From contig NZ_FXEG02000001.1 in assembly GCF_900176255.2 (NCBI RefSeq), positions 248,001 to 312,000 of the forward strand: a stretch of DNA of 64,000 nt, written 5' to 3'. The DNA comes from Mycobacterium ahvazicum. Lineage in GTDB: Bacteria; Actinomycetota; Actinomycetes; Mycobacteriales; Mycobacteriaceae. The translations under genes and the position numbers were made by a program. The notes under the pieces are model-generated. The model ran no database searches, was not told where the DNA came from, and saw only the letters and a list, made by a program, of their open reading frames with translations. Positions 35,305-44,179 of the stretch are shown one piece after another; position 1 is the first letter of the stretch; every line of letters starts with the position of its first letter.

Positions 35305-36597
35305 GTGCAAACACTTCCTAGCCCCGCCGAGCTGGCGGCCTCTACGCCGGCCGATCGCGACCGAGCCCTCGACGTCATCCGTATCGTGTCGCTGATCGGC
35401 GTCGTGGCCGGTCACACTGTGATGGCCATCAGTGTCATCCGCAACCACGTGCTGATCTGGGACAACCTGCTGACCACCTCGGTGGTGTTTCAGGCCCTCA
35501 CCTGGATCTTCCAGATCATGCCGCTGTTCTTCTTCGCCGGTGCCGCCGCGAGCCTGTCGTCCTGGCGGCCCGGCGCCAACTGGGGCGGCTGGCTGATGAA
35601 ACGCTGCACCAGGCTGTTCCGGCCGGTGTTCTACTACCTCGGATTCTGGGCGGTCGCGCTCACTGTGCTGTATCCCGTTCTGCCTCAACATATTTACGAA
35701 CCCGTCGCCGGTGTCAGCATCCAGCTGCTGTGGTTCCTCGGCGCCTACGTGCTGGTGCTGGCCGCGATGCCGGCGATGGCCCGGATCACCACCCGCACCC
35801 GTTTCGTTGCGGGGGTGGCCGCGGTCTACGGGGCCATCGCCGCCATCGACGTCGTCCGGCTGCACTGGCCGGCCGCGTCGGCGCTGGGCTACCTCAACAT
35901 GGCGGTCTGGCTCATCCCTGCCATGTTCGGTGTCGCGTACCGCCGCGGTCTGCTGACCGGGCGTGCCGCGCTGGTGACGGCCGCGGTCGCGTTCGCGGTC
36001 GACGTCGCTCTGGTGTGCTGGGGGCCGTACCAAATCAGCCTGGTCGGCACCGGGCATCACGGACTGTCCAACACCAGCCCGCCGTCGTTGCTGCAAGCCG
36101 GCCACGCCATTGTCCTGAGCGCGCTGGCAATCGCAGCCATGCCCGCGATCACCCGATGGGCGCAACGACCACGCGTGTGGTGGTGGACCGCGCTCGGCAA
36201 CTCCGGGGCGATGACGCTGTACCTGTGGCACATGCCCGCGCTGCTCGGCATGCACCTGCTCTTCGATCTGACCGGCCACCCTCGCTACCCCGGCCGACCG
36301 GACTACCCGGCCATCAGTGTGATGCAACTGATCCTGATGGTTGCCGTGGTGGCGGTGCTGTTCCTGGTGCTGCGGCCGCTGGAGAACAACCCGCTCGCGG
36401 GCTGGGACGGCGCCGGGGCGATCACCTCGGTCGCCCGGGGTGTGGCGGCGGGCCTGCTGCTGTGCGTCGCCGGGGTCGCGACTCTGGCCTCGATCAAGTG
36501 GGGGCTGAAGGACAATGGACTGATGTGCGTCGCGACGATGGTGACCGCGCTGCTGGGCGCTCGGGCGCTGGCCGCGACCGCTCGGGATCGGGCGTGA
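35305..36597 (+). CDS. Acyltransferase-3 family integral membrane protein
   Basis: 430 residues from the GTG at 35305. About ten hydrophobic segments are spread over the whole length. The opening RDRALDVIRIVSLIGVVAGHTVMA and the later MPLFFFAGAAASLSSW fit the acyltransferase-3 family, with the membrane histidine H48 or its neighbour near the active site. Such proteins O-acylate sugars or lipids at the membrane. The next small membrane gene overlaps by GTGA. No M. tuberculosis gene in this position is recalled. Confidence 0.8.
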   Translation: MQTLPSPAELAASTPADRDRALDVIRIVSLIGVVAGHTVMAISVIRNHVLIWDNLLTTSVVFQALTWIFQIMPLFFFAGAAASLSSWRPGANWGGWLMKRCTRLFRPVFYYLGFWAVALTVLYPVLPQHIYEPVAGVSIQLLWFLGAYVLVLAAMPAMARITTRTRFVAGVAAVYGAIAAIDVVRLHWPAASALGYLNMAVWLIPAMFGVAYRRGLLTGRAALVTAAVAFAVDVALVCWGPYQISLVGTGHHGLSNTSPPSLLQAGHAIVLSALAIAAMPAITRWAQRPRVWWWTALGNSGAMTLYLWHMPALLGMHLLFDLTGHPRYPGRPDYPAISVMQLILMVAVVAVLFLVLRPLENNPLAGWDGAGAITSVARGVAAGLLLCVAGVATLASIKWGLKDNGLMCVATMVTALLGARALAATARDRA

Positions 36598-37067
36598 CAT
36601 CCCCGCAGCAGTCGGTCGCCACTGTGGCGGCCGGACTGCTCGCCCTCACCGGCGCGGCCGTCCATGGACTGGGCTTTGTCGCCTGCGACCTTGCGTTGGC
36701 CAAGCTGGTTCGCGGCCTGGGGTTCCTGTCTCCGCTGCTGCTGGCGGCACCTACCGGGATGGGCCTGCTGATGGTGGCATTGCTGGAGGCCGTATCGGCG
36801 GCCGGGCTGTTCATCGGCGCGGTCATCCTGTGGTGCCGCCGCCGCGGGGGCATCTGGGTCACCCTGGTGGCATCGGTGCCGGGCCTGCTGGCGGGCCTGT
36901 TGCTGGTGACGCACGTCGTCCCGGCGCCGCTGGTGTTCGGCAAGCAGATGGCCGGACTGCCCACCGGGGCGGTGGCGTGGGCAATCTTCTTATACAGCCT
37001 TGTCGCCACGATAGTTGTTGTAGCACTGTCTATTTCGCTGCCGAAGCAGCAGCCGTACCGGGCCTAG
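36594..37067 (+). CDS. Small multi-pass membrane protein of unknown function
   Basis: 157 residues beginning at a GTG that overlaps the acyltransferase stop. Four hydrophobic segments (about residues 8-30, 38-66, 70-95 and 112-145) make it an integral membrane protein. No family motif is recognised. Translational coupling suggests it works with the acyltransferase. Its stop overlaps that of the convergent response-regulator gene by 4 bp (CTAG). Confidence 0.75.
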   Translation: MTSPQQSVATVAAGLLALTGAAVHGLGFVACDLALAKLVRGLGFLSPLLLAAPTGMGLLMVALLEAVSAAGLFIGAVILWCRRRGGIWVTLVASVPGLLAGLLLVTHVVPAPLVFGKQMAGLPTGAVAWAIFLYSLVATIVVVALSISLPKQQPYRA

Positions 37068-37726
37068 GGTTCGCTGTCCAGCCCGTGCTCGATCGCGTAG
37101 CGGGTCAACTCCACCCGATTGGCGACTTGCAGCTTCCGGAAGGTCGCTTGGATGTGGTTTTCGACGGTGCGGTGGCTCAGCGACAACCGCTCGGCGATCT
37201 GCTTGGCCGACAGTCCCTTTGCCACATGGCGCAACACTTCGGTCTCGCGTTCGGTCAGTCTGGGGCCGGCCGGCCCCGGGTCCTTGCTCTGGGCGATGCG
37301 CCGGTACTCGCCGAGCACCAGTCCGGCCAGGCTGGGGGTGAACACCGCCCGCCCCGCCGCGGTGGCTTCGACGGCTTGCGCCAGTTCGGCTTTCGAGGCG
37401 CTCTTGACGAGATAGCCGGTAGCGCCGGCCTTGACGGCCTCCAGGACGTCGTCGCGTTCATCCGAGGCCGAAAGCACCAACACGCGCGACGACGGTGAAA
37501 CCGCCAGCAGCTCGGCCGTTGCCTGCGCGCCGTCGCCGTCGGAAAGGCGCATGTCCATCACCACGACGTCCGGCCTGACCACCGCCGCCCGGCGCCGGGC
37601 GGCGGCCACACTGTCGGCAGTGGCGACCACGTTGAATCCGTCCTCGGCGAGGTCGCGGGCAACCGCGTCGCGCCAGATCGGATGGTCGTCCACCACCATC
37701 ACCGTCGCCGCGGTGTCGTCGGTCAT
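37064..37726 (-). CDS. NarL/FixJ-type response regulator
   Basis: 220 residues from the ATG at 37726, which overlaps the kinase stop (ATGA); an earlier start at 37762 lies within the kinase gene. The receiver domain carries VMVVDDHP and the phosphoacceptor D58 (VVVMDMR), with K at about 107 in GYLVKSAS. The LuxR-type HTH is LTEREVLRHVAKGLSAKQIAERL, HRTVENHIQATFRKL (written with the conserved core). It should activate or repress targets on phosphorylation by the kinase next door. Targets are unknown; the acyltransferase unit nearby is one candidate. Confidence 0.92.
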   Translation of the reverse strand: MTDDTAATVMVVDDHPIWRDAVARDLAEDGFNVVATADSVAAARRRAAVVRPDVVVMDMRLSDGDGAQATAELLAVSPSSRVLVLSASDERDDVLEAVKAGATGYLVKSASKAELAQAVEATAAGRAVFTPSLAGLVLGEYRRIAQSKDPGPAGPRLTERETEVLRHVAKGLSAKQIAERLSLSHRTVENHIQATFRKLQVANRVELTRYAIEHGLDSEP

Positions 37727-38877
37727 TTGATCCCCCCGTCGCGCGGCACGCACAGTTCCCACTCTGTGCCTTCACCCGGGCGGCTGTGCAGTTGGGCACT
37801 GCCTCCCAGCGCATTCAGCCGTCCCACAATCGATTTCGAAACCCCGAGGCGTCCCTGTCGGGCGGCCTCCTCCAGCCGGCCGTCGGCGATGCCTACGCCG
37901 TCGTCGCGCACGCTGACCGTCACCGACTCGCCCAGATCTTCCAGCAGCACGAACGCGCGGGCCGCAGCGCCCGCGTGCGCCGCAACGTTGTTCAGGGCGT
38001 TGCCCACCGCGGCATCGAGCTCGGCGGCCACCCCGCGCGGCAACGCCACCGCCGTGCCCGGCACACTCAGCGATACGCGGTCGGATTCTCGGTGGCGCAG
38101 CAGCGTGCGCAGATCGATCGTGGACTGGTCCCCGTACTCGTCGATGGCGGTGGCGGTGACCCACCGTCGCAGCGCGCGTTCCTGCTCGCTGGCCAAGTCG
38201 GCTAATTCCGCTGTGGGGCCGCCGATTTCGTGTCCGCGCTTGGCGACCAGCGCCAGCACCTGGATGGCGCCGTCATGCACCTCGCGGGACAGCCGCTCAC
38301 GCTCTTGCACCGCGGCGGACAGCGCCGCCGCGCGTTGCAGATCCGCGTGGGCGCGTCGCGCGGTTTGGGCGGCCAAACCTATGGCCATGCCGATCGCCAG
38401 CTCGATGATGATCGTGGCGTTGTGGCTCATGTTGAGGTCGAAGTAATTCTTGACCGCGAAATTGGTGGCCATCACCACCAGTCCGGTCAGCATGCCGCGG
38501 ACGGGACCGAGCTGGATCGCGGCCGAGATCGTGGGATTGCTGGCCCACAATGTCGTCGGCCAGGTCTGGTTCTCCGAGGCCCAGTGATCAAACGTGACCA
38601 CCCGGTTGGACCACATGAGCAGTACGACCACCACGATCTCGGCGACCACCCACGCCGGCCTTCGGCCGAAGCCGCGTATGTAGGCGATCGCGCAGACCGC
38701 GCTCCATCCGATCAGCACCGCGAACAGCACCCAACCCAGCGCCGGGCGGCGCAGGTCCGGGTTGATGGCGATCTGAAAGCCCAGCGCGTAAAGGCAACTC
38801 AGCAGCCGGAACACCTGCGCCGCGCGCCACAGCGGCGCCGTCGGATCGGGATTGGGGCGCGTCATCGCGCTCAGCAT
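37723..38877 (-). CDS. Sensor histidine kinase, MacS/NarS-like
   Basis: 384 residues. The N-terminal half has five or six membrane helices (about 24-160) of the actinobacterial MacS type, without a large external domain. The HisKA_3 dimerisation motif is ERERLSREVHDGAIQVLAL with H201. The ATPase part has N in DAAVGNALNNVAAHA and G boxes VRDDGVGIAD and GLGVSKSI-like LGVSKSIVGRL. It phosphorylates the overlapping response regulator. The signal is unknown; the multi-helix sensor suggests a membrane or lipid cue. Confidence 0.9.
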   Translation of the reverse strand: MLSAMTRPNPDPTAPLWRAAQVFRLLSCLYALGFQIAINPDLRRPALGWVLFAVLIGWSAVCAIAYIRGFGRRPAWVVAEIVVVVLLMWSNRVVTFDHWASENQTWPTTLWASNPTISAAIQLGPVRGMLTGLVVMATNFAVKNYFDLNMSHNATIIIELAIGMAIGLAAQTARRAHADLQRAAALSAAVQERERLSREVHDGAIQVLALVAKRGHEIGGPTAELADLASEQERALRRWVTATAIDEYGDQSTIDLRTLLRHRESDRVSLSVPGTAVALPRGVAAELDAAVGNALNNVAAHAGAAARAFVLLEDLGESVTVSVRDDGVGIADGRLEEAARQGRLGVSKSIVGRLNALGGSAQLHSRPGEGTEWELCVPRDGGIK

Positions 38878-38913
38878 AAGTCGGCGGCGCCCCGGCGCGG
38901 GCTCGCCCGACGA

Positions 38914-39204
38914 TCAGGTCGCGGTGGTGAACGGATTGTGTTCGGCGAACAGCTTCTCCATCCGCGCCTCATCCAGACGCACCCGCACGGTTGCGGCCTC
39001 CTGCTGATCGCGGATCACCTTTGCCAGGGTGAACGCGCTGGAGACGAGGAACAACACGGTGATGCCGAGGAACAGTCGCTGCCATGCGTCGAGCGGGAGA
39101 TAGAAGATCCCGCCGAGCGCGCTGGCGAAACTGACTCCGAACGCGATCGCGGCCTGGATGAAAAACGCGGGGGTGTTCTTCGACGTGCCATTGGGAATTT
39201 CCAT
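38914..39204 (-). CDS. YiaA/YiaB-type two-helix membrane protein
   Basis: 96 residues. Two hydrophobic helices (about 13-35 and 43-62) are joined by PLDAWQRL, the layout of YiaAB family proteins. The sequence then becomes charged (RDQQEAATVRVRLDEARMEKLF). The GTSKNTPAFFIQAAIAFGVSF opening is typical. No function is established. It is on the same strand as the two-component genes and upstream of them by 37 bp, so co-transcription is possible. Confidence 0.78.
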   Translation of the reverse strand: MEIPNGTSKNTPAFFIQAAIAFGVSFASALGGIFYLPLDAWQRLFLGITVLFLVSSAFTLAKVIRDQQEAATVRVRLDEARMEKLFAEHNPFTTAT

Positions 39205-39252
39205 GTATCCCAGGATGCGAAAGCGTGGCCGCGCCGGACAGGGTAGGACTAC

Positions 39253-40155
39253 TCAGATTCGGGTGTCTCGGCGCAGATGCTTGTCGAGGAACGCGATCTG
39301 ATCGGCGACCACCCGTTCGAAAGCGTCGTCGACGTAGATCGCGAAATGACCCTCGGGGTAGGTGTGCACCTCGCCGCGCGGCGCCTTGGCCGCGTGGCGC
39401 AGGGTGGCGTCCGCCGGCGCCAGCGAGTCGTATTCGCACACGCAGAACAGGATGGGGCAGCCGATCTTCGGGGTGAGCAACCCGGGGCGGTAGGTGAAGA
39501 TCTTCAGCGTGATGCGTGCCGCGATCTCGTTGCGCAGCTGGACACCCTCGGGGACCAGCCGCAGGTAGCCCGCGTAGGAGTCGGGCGTATTCATCAGGGC
39601 GACGTCGCCGGGCTGGCCCGCCGTGGCGATCATCACCGGAGGCCGGCCCAGCCGGGCGCCGACGATGTCGCGGATCGCGCGTGCGGCGATGCGCGCGGCG
39701 GCCAGCGGATGAGAGATCGTGCGCGCCGACGCCAGGCCGTCGGTGAACGGACATTGGGCGATGACCGCCGCGATGCCGGGCAGCCGGGCGGCCGTGGCGA
39801 TCACATGACCACCCGCAAAAGAGGTGCCCCACAACGCGATCCGATGGTGGTCGATGCCGTCGAGGGTGCGGGCGTAGGCCACTGCGGCGGCCCAGTCGGC
39901 GAGCTGCATGTCGATGTCGAGGACCTGGCGCGGCTGGCCCTCGCTGTCGCCGAAGTTGCGGTAGTCGAAGACGAGGCAGGCGTAGCCGGCGGCGCTGAAT
40001 CGCTCGGCGTAGGCATCCAGGCGCATGGTGCGCACCCCGCCCAGGCCGTGCGCAATCACCAGCAGCGGCGCATCGCCCGCGCCGGCGGGCCGATACAGCC
40101 ACGCGCTGATCCGGTCGCCACCGGCGCTGAATTGCACATCTTCGCGCTGCGTCAT
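39253..40155 (-). CDS. Alpha/beta hydrolase (serine hydrolase, S33-like)
   Basis: 300 residues from the ATG at 40155; the open frame continues upstream but without hydrolase character. The nucleophile elbow is GTSFAGG with S112, the oxyanion strand is VIAHGLGG (34-41), and the late acid and base are in CEYDSLAP and GHFAIY. It resembles lysophospholipase-type hydrolases and acetyl-xylan or dienelactone hydrolase relatives. The substrate is unknown. It is divergent from the dehydrogenase gene at 40339. Confidence 0.82.
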   Translation of the reverse strand: MTQREDVQFSAGGDRISAWLYRPAGAGDAPLLVIAHGLGGVRTMRLDAYAERFSAAGYACLVFDYRNFGDSEGQPRQVLDIDMQLADWAAAVAYARTLDGIDHHRIALWGTSFAGGHVIATAARLPGIAAVIAQCPFTDGLASARTISHPLAAARIAARAIRDIVGARLGRPPVMIATAGQPGDVALMNTPDSYAGYLRLVPEGVQLRNEIAARITLKIFTYRPGLLTPKIGCPILFCVCEYDSLAPADATLRHAAKAPRGEVHTYPEGHFAIYVDDAFERVVADQIAFLDKHLRRDTRI

Positions 40156-40174
40156 CGGCACTCCATTCTGCTCT

Positions 40175-40240
40175 GCTCGCGAGCGTAAGCACACGGCGAG
40201 ATTGCGCTCGATTTTTCGCGCTGCGCTTACGCTCGCGAGC
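40175..40240. repeat. Perfect 16-bp inverted repeat GCTCGCGAGCGTAAGC
   Basis: Arms at 40175-40190 and 40225-40240 are exact reverse complements around a 34-nt loop. Each arm itself contains the palindrome GCTCGCGAGC. It lies in a divergent 183-bp gap, so it is not an obvious terminator. It may be a small interspersed repeat or a recognition element. Confidence 0.7.
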
Positions 40241-40298
40241 GATCGCGCTCCCAGCCCGCACGACCCCGGTAGGCGGCTCAAAAATAGTGGACTAGTGT

Positions 40299-40315
40299 CT
40301 GGAAAAGTTTTCCAG
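40299..40315. promoter_or_regulatory. Palindromic operator CTGGAAAA-G-TTTTCCAG
   Basis: Perfect 8-bp arms around a single G lie 23 bp upstream of the ATG at 40339. The site is well placed to block transcription of the dehydrogenase-SDR-Rv0161-like unit. The cognate regulator is not evident; the nearest TetR gene is at 43581. Confidence 0.65.
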
Positions 40316-40338
40316 GCTGCAAGGGACGGAGACTGAAG

Positions 40339-41439
40339 ATGGTGATCCGCGTCGCGCACGTCGGTACCGGAAATGTCGGAGGCCTGGCCCTGGCCGAACT
40401 GATCACCAACCCGCAGTTCGAACTGACCGGCGTCAACGTGTCCACCCCGGAGAAGGTGGGCAAAGACGCCGGGGAACTGTGCGGCGTCGGCTTGGATGCC
40501 CCCACGGTCACCGGCATCAAGGCCGTCAACGACCTGGACGCCATCATCGCCGCCAAACCCGACTGCGTCGTCTACTGCGCGATGGGCGACACCCGGCTGC
40601 CCGACGCGATGGCCGACGTGATGCGCATATTGGCCGCCGGCATCAACGTCGTCGGGTCCTCGCCCGGGCTGCTGCAGTTCCCCTGGGGCGTGATGCCCGA
40701 TAAATACATCGGCCGCGTGGAAGATGCTGCCCAGCAAGGCAATTCGAGCATCTTCATCAGCGGTGTCGATCCGGGCTTCGCCAACGACCTGATCCCGTTC
40801 GCTCTCGCGGGGACCTGCCAGCGCATCGAGCAGGTGCGCTGCATGGAGATCCACGACTACGCCTCGTACAACGGGACCGAGGTCATGGACTACATGGGGT
40901 TCGCCAAGCCGATGGACGAAATTCCGATGCTGCTGCAACCGGGCATCCTCGGCATCGCGTGGGGCACCGCGATCCGTCAGCTGGCCGCCGGCCTCGGCAT
41001 CGAGGTCGACGAGATCAAAGAGTCCTACCAGCGCGAACCGGCGCCGGAGGATTTCGACATCGCGGTCGGCCGGGTGGCCAAGGGCACCGTGGCGGTGCTG
41101 CAGTTCGAGATTTCCGGCATGGTCAAGGGCCACCCCGTGATCGTGATCGAGCACGTCACCCGGCTGCGGCCCGACCTGCGCCCCGACCTGCCCCAGCCCG
41201 CCTCCGGCGACGGCTCTTACCGCGTCGAGATCACCGGCGAACCGTCCTACGCCGTCGACATCATTCCGAGCAGCCGCAAGGGCGACCACAACCACGCCGC
41301 GATCGCCGGCGCCGCGGGCCGCGTCGTCAACGCGATCCCGGCCGTGATCGCGGCACCGCCGGGCATCCGGACCACCCTCGATCTGCCGCTCATCACCGGC
41401 AAAGGCCTTTACGCACCAAGCACTTTGGTGACCACCTAA
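40339..41439 (+). CDS. NAD(P)-dependent dehydrogenase, dihydrodipicolinate-reductase-like
   Basis: 366 residues. The N-terminal Rossmann fold opens VIRVAHVGTGNVGGLALAEL, and DCVVYCAMGDTRLPDAMADVMRIL is typical of the DapB-related/2,4-diaminopentanoate dehydrogenase group. This family is expanded in mycobacteria. The substrate is not known. GGGACGGAG precedes the ATG. The next gene, a steroid-dehydrogenase-like SDR, starts 16 bp after its stop, so they are co-transcribed. A palindromic operator lies upstream. Confidence 0.8.
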   Translation: MVIRVAHVGTGNVGGLALAELITNPQFELTGVNVSTPEKVGKDAGELCGVGLDAPTVTGIKAVNDLDAIIAAKPDCVVYCAMGDTRLPDAMADVMRILAAGINVVGSSPGLLQFPWGVMPDKYIGRVEDAAQQGNSSIFISGVDPGFANDLIPFALAGTCQRIEQVRCMEIHDYASYNGTEVMDYMGFAKPMDEIPMLLQPGILGIAWGTAIRQLAAGLGIEVDEIKESYQREPAPEDFDIAVGRVAKGTVAVLQFEISGMVKGHPVIVIEHVTRLRPDLRPDLPQPASGDGSYRVEITGEPSYAVDIIPSSRKGDHNHAAIAGAAGRVVNAIPAVIAAPPGIRTTLDLPLITGKGLYAPSTLVTT

Positions 41440-41455
41440 CGAAAGGGGACCCTCC

Positions 41456-42199
41456 GTGGGTCGGGTAGACGGAAAAGTTGCACTCATCAGTGGCGCCGCG
41501 GGCGGTATGGGCGCCGAAGACGCTCGGCTGCTCGTCGAGGAGGGCGCCAAGGTGGTGATCGGCGACATCCTCGACGACCAGGGCAAGGCGCTGGCCGACG
41601 AGATCGGCGACTCCGCCCGCTATGTCCACCTCGACGTGACCCAGCCCGACCAGTGGGACGCCGCTGTCGCCACCGCGATCAGCGAATTCGGGAAGCTCAA
41701 CGTGCTGGTCAACAATGCCGGCACCGTCGCGCTCGGCCCGCTCAAGAGCTTCGACCTGGCCAAGTGGCAGAAGGTCATCGACGTCAACCTGACCGGGACC
41801 TTCCTGGGCATGCGGGTGGCCGTCGAGCCGATGATCGCGGCCGGCGGCGGCTCGATCATCAACGTGTCGTCGATCGAGGGCCTGCGCGGCGCACCCATGG
41901 TGCACCCGTACGTCGCGTCCAAGTGGGGAGTTCGCGGCCTGGCCAAGTCGGCCGCCCTGGAGCTGGCGCCCCACAACATCCGGGTCAACTCGGTGCACCC
42001 CGGCTTCATCAAGACCCCGATGACCAAGCATCTGCCCGAGGACATGGTGACCATTCCGCTGGGCCGGCCCGGGCAGGTTCGAGAGGTCGCGACGTTCATC
42101 CTGTTCCTGGCCAGCGACGAGTCGTCGTACTCGACCGGCAGTGAGTTCATCATGGACGGCGGGCTGATCACCGACGTGAACCACAAGGACCTGTTCTGA
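41456..42199 (+). CDS. Short-chain dehydrogenase similar to FabG3/20-beta-hydroxysteroid dehydrogenase
   Basis: 247 residues from a GTG with AAAGGGG just upstream. Motifs are SGAAGGMG (13-20), [14 protein letters not shown] with the catalytic serine, and [16 protein letters not shown] with Tyr and Lys. The sequence runs parallel to Rv2002 (FabG3), an NADH-linked 20-beta-hydroxysteroid dehydrogenase: [28 protein letters not shown] and [14 protein letters not shown] are shared in style. A steroid or hydroxyacid substrate is likely. It is 25 bp before the FAD-oxidase gene. Confidence 0.88.
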   Translation: MGRVDGKVALISGAAGGMGAEDARLLVEEGAKVVIGDILDDQGKALADEIGDSARYVHLDVTQPDQWDAAVATAISEFGKLNVLVNNAGTVALGPLKSFDLAKWQKVIDVNLTGTFLGMRVAVEPMIAAGGGSIINVSSIEGLRGAPMVHPYVASKWGVRGLAKSAALELAPHNIRVNSVHPGFIKTPMTKHLPEDMVTIPLGRPGQVREVATFILFLASDESSYSTGSEFIMDGGLITDVNHKDLF

Positions 42200-42224
42200 C
42201 GCCCGGGGTGCTATAACCGCGAAC

Positions 42225-43574
42225 ATGCCAGGCAGTCTCGGGGACCTCAGCGGGATCGTCGGGTCCAATCACGTCGTCACCGACCCCGACGTGCTGTCCG
42301 GGCGCAGCGTCGACCACACCGGCCGCTACCGCGGCAAGGCCAGCGTGCTGGTGCGTCCGGGTTCGGCCGAGGAGGTGGCCGAGGTGTTGCGGTTGTGCCG
42401 CGACGCCGGGGCCCACGTCACCGTGCAGGGCGGTCGGACCTCGCTCGTCGCAGGTACCGTGCCAGAGCACGACGACGTGCTGCTATCCACCGAAAGGCTT
42501 TGTGCGCTAGGCGATGTCGATACCGCCGAGCGCCGAATCGCGGTCGGTGCCGGAGCCACGCTGGCCGCCGTGCAGCGCGCCGCGACCGCGGCGGGCCTGG
42601 TGTTCGGCGTCGACCTCGCCGCCCGCGACACCGCGACGGTCGGCGGCATGGCCTCGACGAATGCCGGCGGGCTGCGCACGGTCCGGTACGGCAACATGGG
42701 CGAGCAGGTCGTCGGCCTGGACGTGGTGCTGCCCGACGGGTCGTTGATGCGCCGGCACAGCCCGGTGCGCAGCGACAACACCGGATACGACCTGCCCGCG
42801 CTGTTCGTCGGTGCGGAGGGCACCCTCGGGGTGATCACCGCGCTGGATCTACGGCTACATCCGACGCCGTCGCATCGGGTGACCGCGGTGTGCGGCTTCG
42901 ACGACCTCGACGCGCTGGTCGCCACCGGCCGCGCGTTCCGGGACGTGGACGGGATCGCCGCACTCGAGTTGATCGACGGCCGGGCCGGCGCGCTGACCGC
43001 CGAGCATCTCGGCATCGCCGCACCGGTCGAGGCGAACTGGCTGCTGCTGATCGAGCTGGCCGCCGACCACGATCAGACCGAACGGCTGGCTGACCTGCTC
43101 GCCGATGCACCGCTTTCCGCCGAGCCCGCGGTGGGCGTGGATATTGCTGCCCAGCAACGACTCTGGCGAGTTCGCGAATCGCTGGCCGAGGTGCTGGGCG
43201 TGTACGGGCCGCCGCTGAAGTTCGACGTGTCGCTGCCGCTGGCTGCTATCGCCGGATTCGCGGACGAGGCCGTCGCGTTGATCCGCGAGCAGGTCAGCGA
43301 CGCCGTACCCGTGTTGTTCGGACATATCGGTGAGGGCAACCTGCACCTCAACGTGCTGCGGGTGCCGCTGGAGCGGGAGAAGGCGCTCTACGGGCCGATG
43401 ATGGACCTGATCGCGCGGTGCGGGGGCAACGTCAGCTCCGAACACGGCGTCGGCAGCCGCAAACGCGCCTATCTCGAAATGTCAAGGCAGGCAACCGATA
43501 TCGCGGCGATGCGGTCGGTCAAGGCAGCGCTGGACCCGACCGGCTACCTCAACGCGGCGGTGCTGTTCGACTAG
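42225..43574 (+). CDS. FAD-binding (GlcD/D-lactate dehydrogenase-type) oxidoreductase (Rv0161 counterpart)
   Basis: 449 residues, the same as Rv0161. The PCMH-type FAD domain shows VLVRPGSAEEVAEVLRLCRDAGAHVTVQGGRTSLV, then ARDTATVGGMASTNAGGLRTVRYGNM and GAEGTLGVITALDLRL. The C-terminal FAD-oxidase domain has LFGHIGEGNLHLNV and ends in NVSSEHGVGSRKR. It should oxidise a 2-hydroxyacid with FAD. In M. tuberculosis the next gene is adhE1 (Rv0162c); here it is replaced by the 43.5-61.5 kb accessory block. Confidence 0.9.
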   Translation: MPGSLGDLSGIVGSNHVVTDPDVLSGRSVDHTGRYRGKASVLVRPGSAEEVAEVLRLCRDAGAHVTVQGGRTSLVAGTVPEHDDVLLSTERLCALGDVDTAERRIAVGAGATLAAVQRAATAAGLVFGVDLAARDTATVGGMASTNAGGLRTVRYGNMGEQVVGLDVVLPDGSLMRRHSPVRSDNTGYDLPALFVGAEGTLGVITALDLRLHPTPSHRVTAVCGFDDLDALVATGRAFRDVDGIAALELIDGRAGALTAEHLGIAAPVEANWLLLIELAADHDQTERLADLLADAPLSAEPAVGVDIAAQQRLWRVRESLAEVLGVYGPPLKFDVSLPLAAIAGFADEAVALIREQVSDAVPVLFGHIGEGNLHLNVLRVPLEREKALYGPMMDLIARCGGNVSSEHGVGSRKRAYLEMSRQATDIAAMRSVKAALDPTGYLNAAVLFD

Positions 43575-43580
43575 CCAGGG

Positions 43581-44132
43581 CTAGTCGGCCGCGGGTTTGA
43601 TGCCGACGGCGTGGCGCAGCTGGGCCAGGAACTGCTCGGCGTCGTCGCTGCGAACGATGTAGTGCGAGATGGCGATCCGGATCACCGTCGCGGCCTTGAC
43701 CGCGGCGTTGGGCCCGGGCAGATGTCGTTGCAGGCCGTCGCGCATCTGCGGGATGACGTGGGCGAACTCGGCGATCGTGTGCTCGGGTTCGACGTCGACC
43801 ATGCGCACGCCGGAGTACGAATGCTGGTACTCGACGATGAATCGCAGCACGGCGTCCAGTTTGTCGTACCCCTTGAGCCCCGCGGTGGCCCGCACCAGTC
43901 CGCTTTCGAACAGCTGGCGCTCATACTGCGAGAACGCGGTCAGCAGCTCCTCTTTGGACGCGAACCAGCGATACAGCGTGGGGCGCGAGACTCCGGCCTG
44001 GGCGGCGACCTCGGACAGGCTGAGTTTGGTCTTGCCGTTGCGGCCCAGCACCTCGGCCGTCGCCAACAGGATCCGCTGACGCGTCGAGGTGTCGGTCTCG
44101 GTCTCGGTTGTCGCCCCGGCCGGCTGGCTCAT
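43581..44132 (-). CDS. TetR-family regulator, candidate controller of the catabolic block
   Basis: 183 residues from the ATG at 44132; a GTG at 44168 would add 12. The HTH is KTKLSLSEVAAQAGVSRPTLYRWFASKEELL. The middle (YQHSYSGVRMVDVEPEHTIAEFAH) is the ligand domain. It is the third gene of a minus-strand set after the SMP-30 and thioesterase genes. A degenerate copy of the block's conserved element (44142-44170) lies just before the ATG, which supports this shorter start and autoregulation. It is the only regulator in the block, so it is the best candidate for binding that element. Confidence 0.85.
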   Translation of the reverse strand: MSQPAGATTETETDTSTRQRILLATAEVLGRNGKTKLSLSEVAAQAGVSRPTLYRWFASKEELLTAFSQYERQLFESGLVRATAGLKGYDKLDAVLRFIVEYQHSYSGVRMVDVEPEHTIAEFAHVIPQMRDGLQRHLPGPNAAVKAATVIRIAISHYIVRSDDAEQFLAQLRHAVGIKPAAD

Positions 44133-44141
44133 ATCTGAGAC

Positions 44142-44170
44142 TTTACGAAGTATTGCCGAACTAGCCACGC
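44142..44170. promoter_or_regulatory. Degenerate copy of the TTTACAAA...GTCAYGC element
   Basis: TTTACGAA-N9-AA then CTAGCCACGC matches the three full copies except for one base in the first half and an altered, 1-nt longer second half. It lies between the thioesterase stop and the TetR ATG. The match is weaker than the others. Confidence 0.35.
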
Positions 44171-44179
44171 CGAATCCCC

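Noticed and set aside
38230..39246. 338-codon plus-strand frame
   Set aside because: His/Arg/Gln-rich shadow of the sensor kinase and the two-helix membrane gene.
39253..41586. 777-codon minus-strand 'hydrolase fusion'
   Set aside because: Only the last 300 codons have hydrolase motifs; the rest is antisense to the dehydrogenase gene at 40339.
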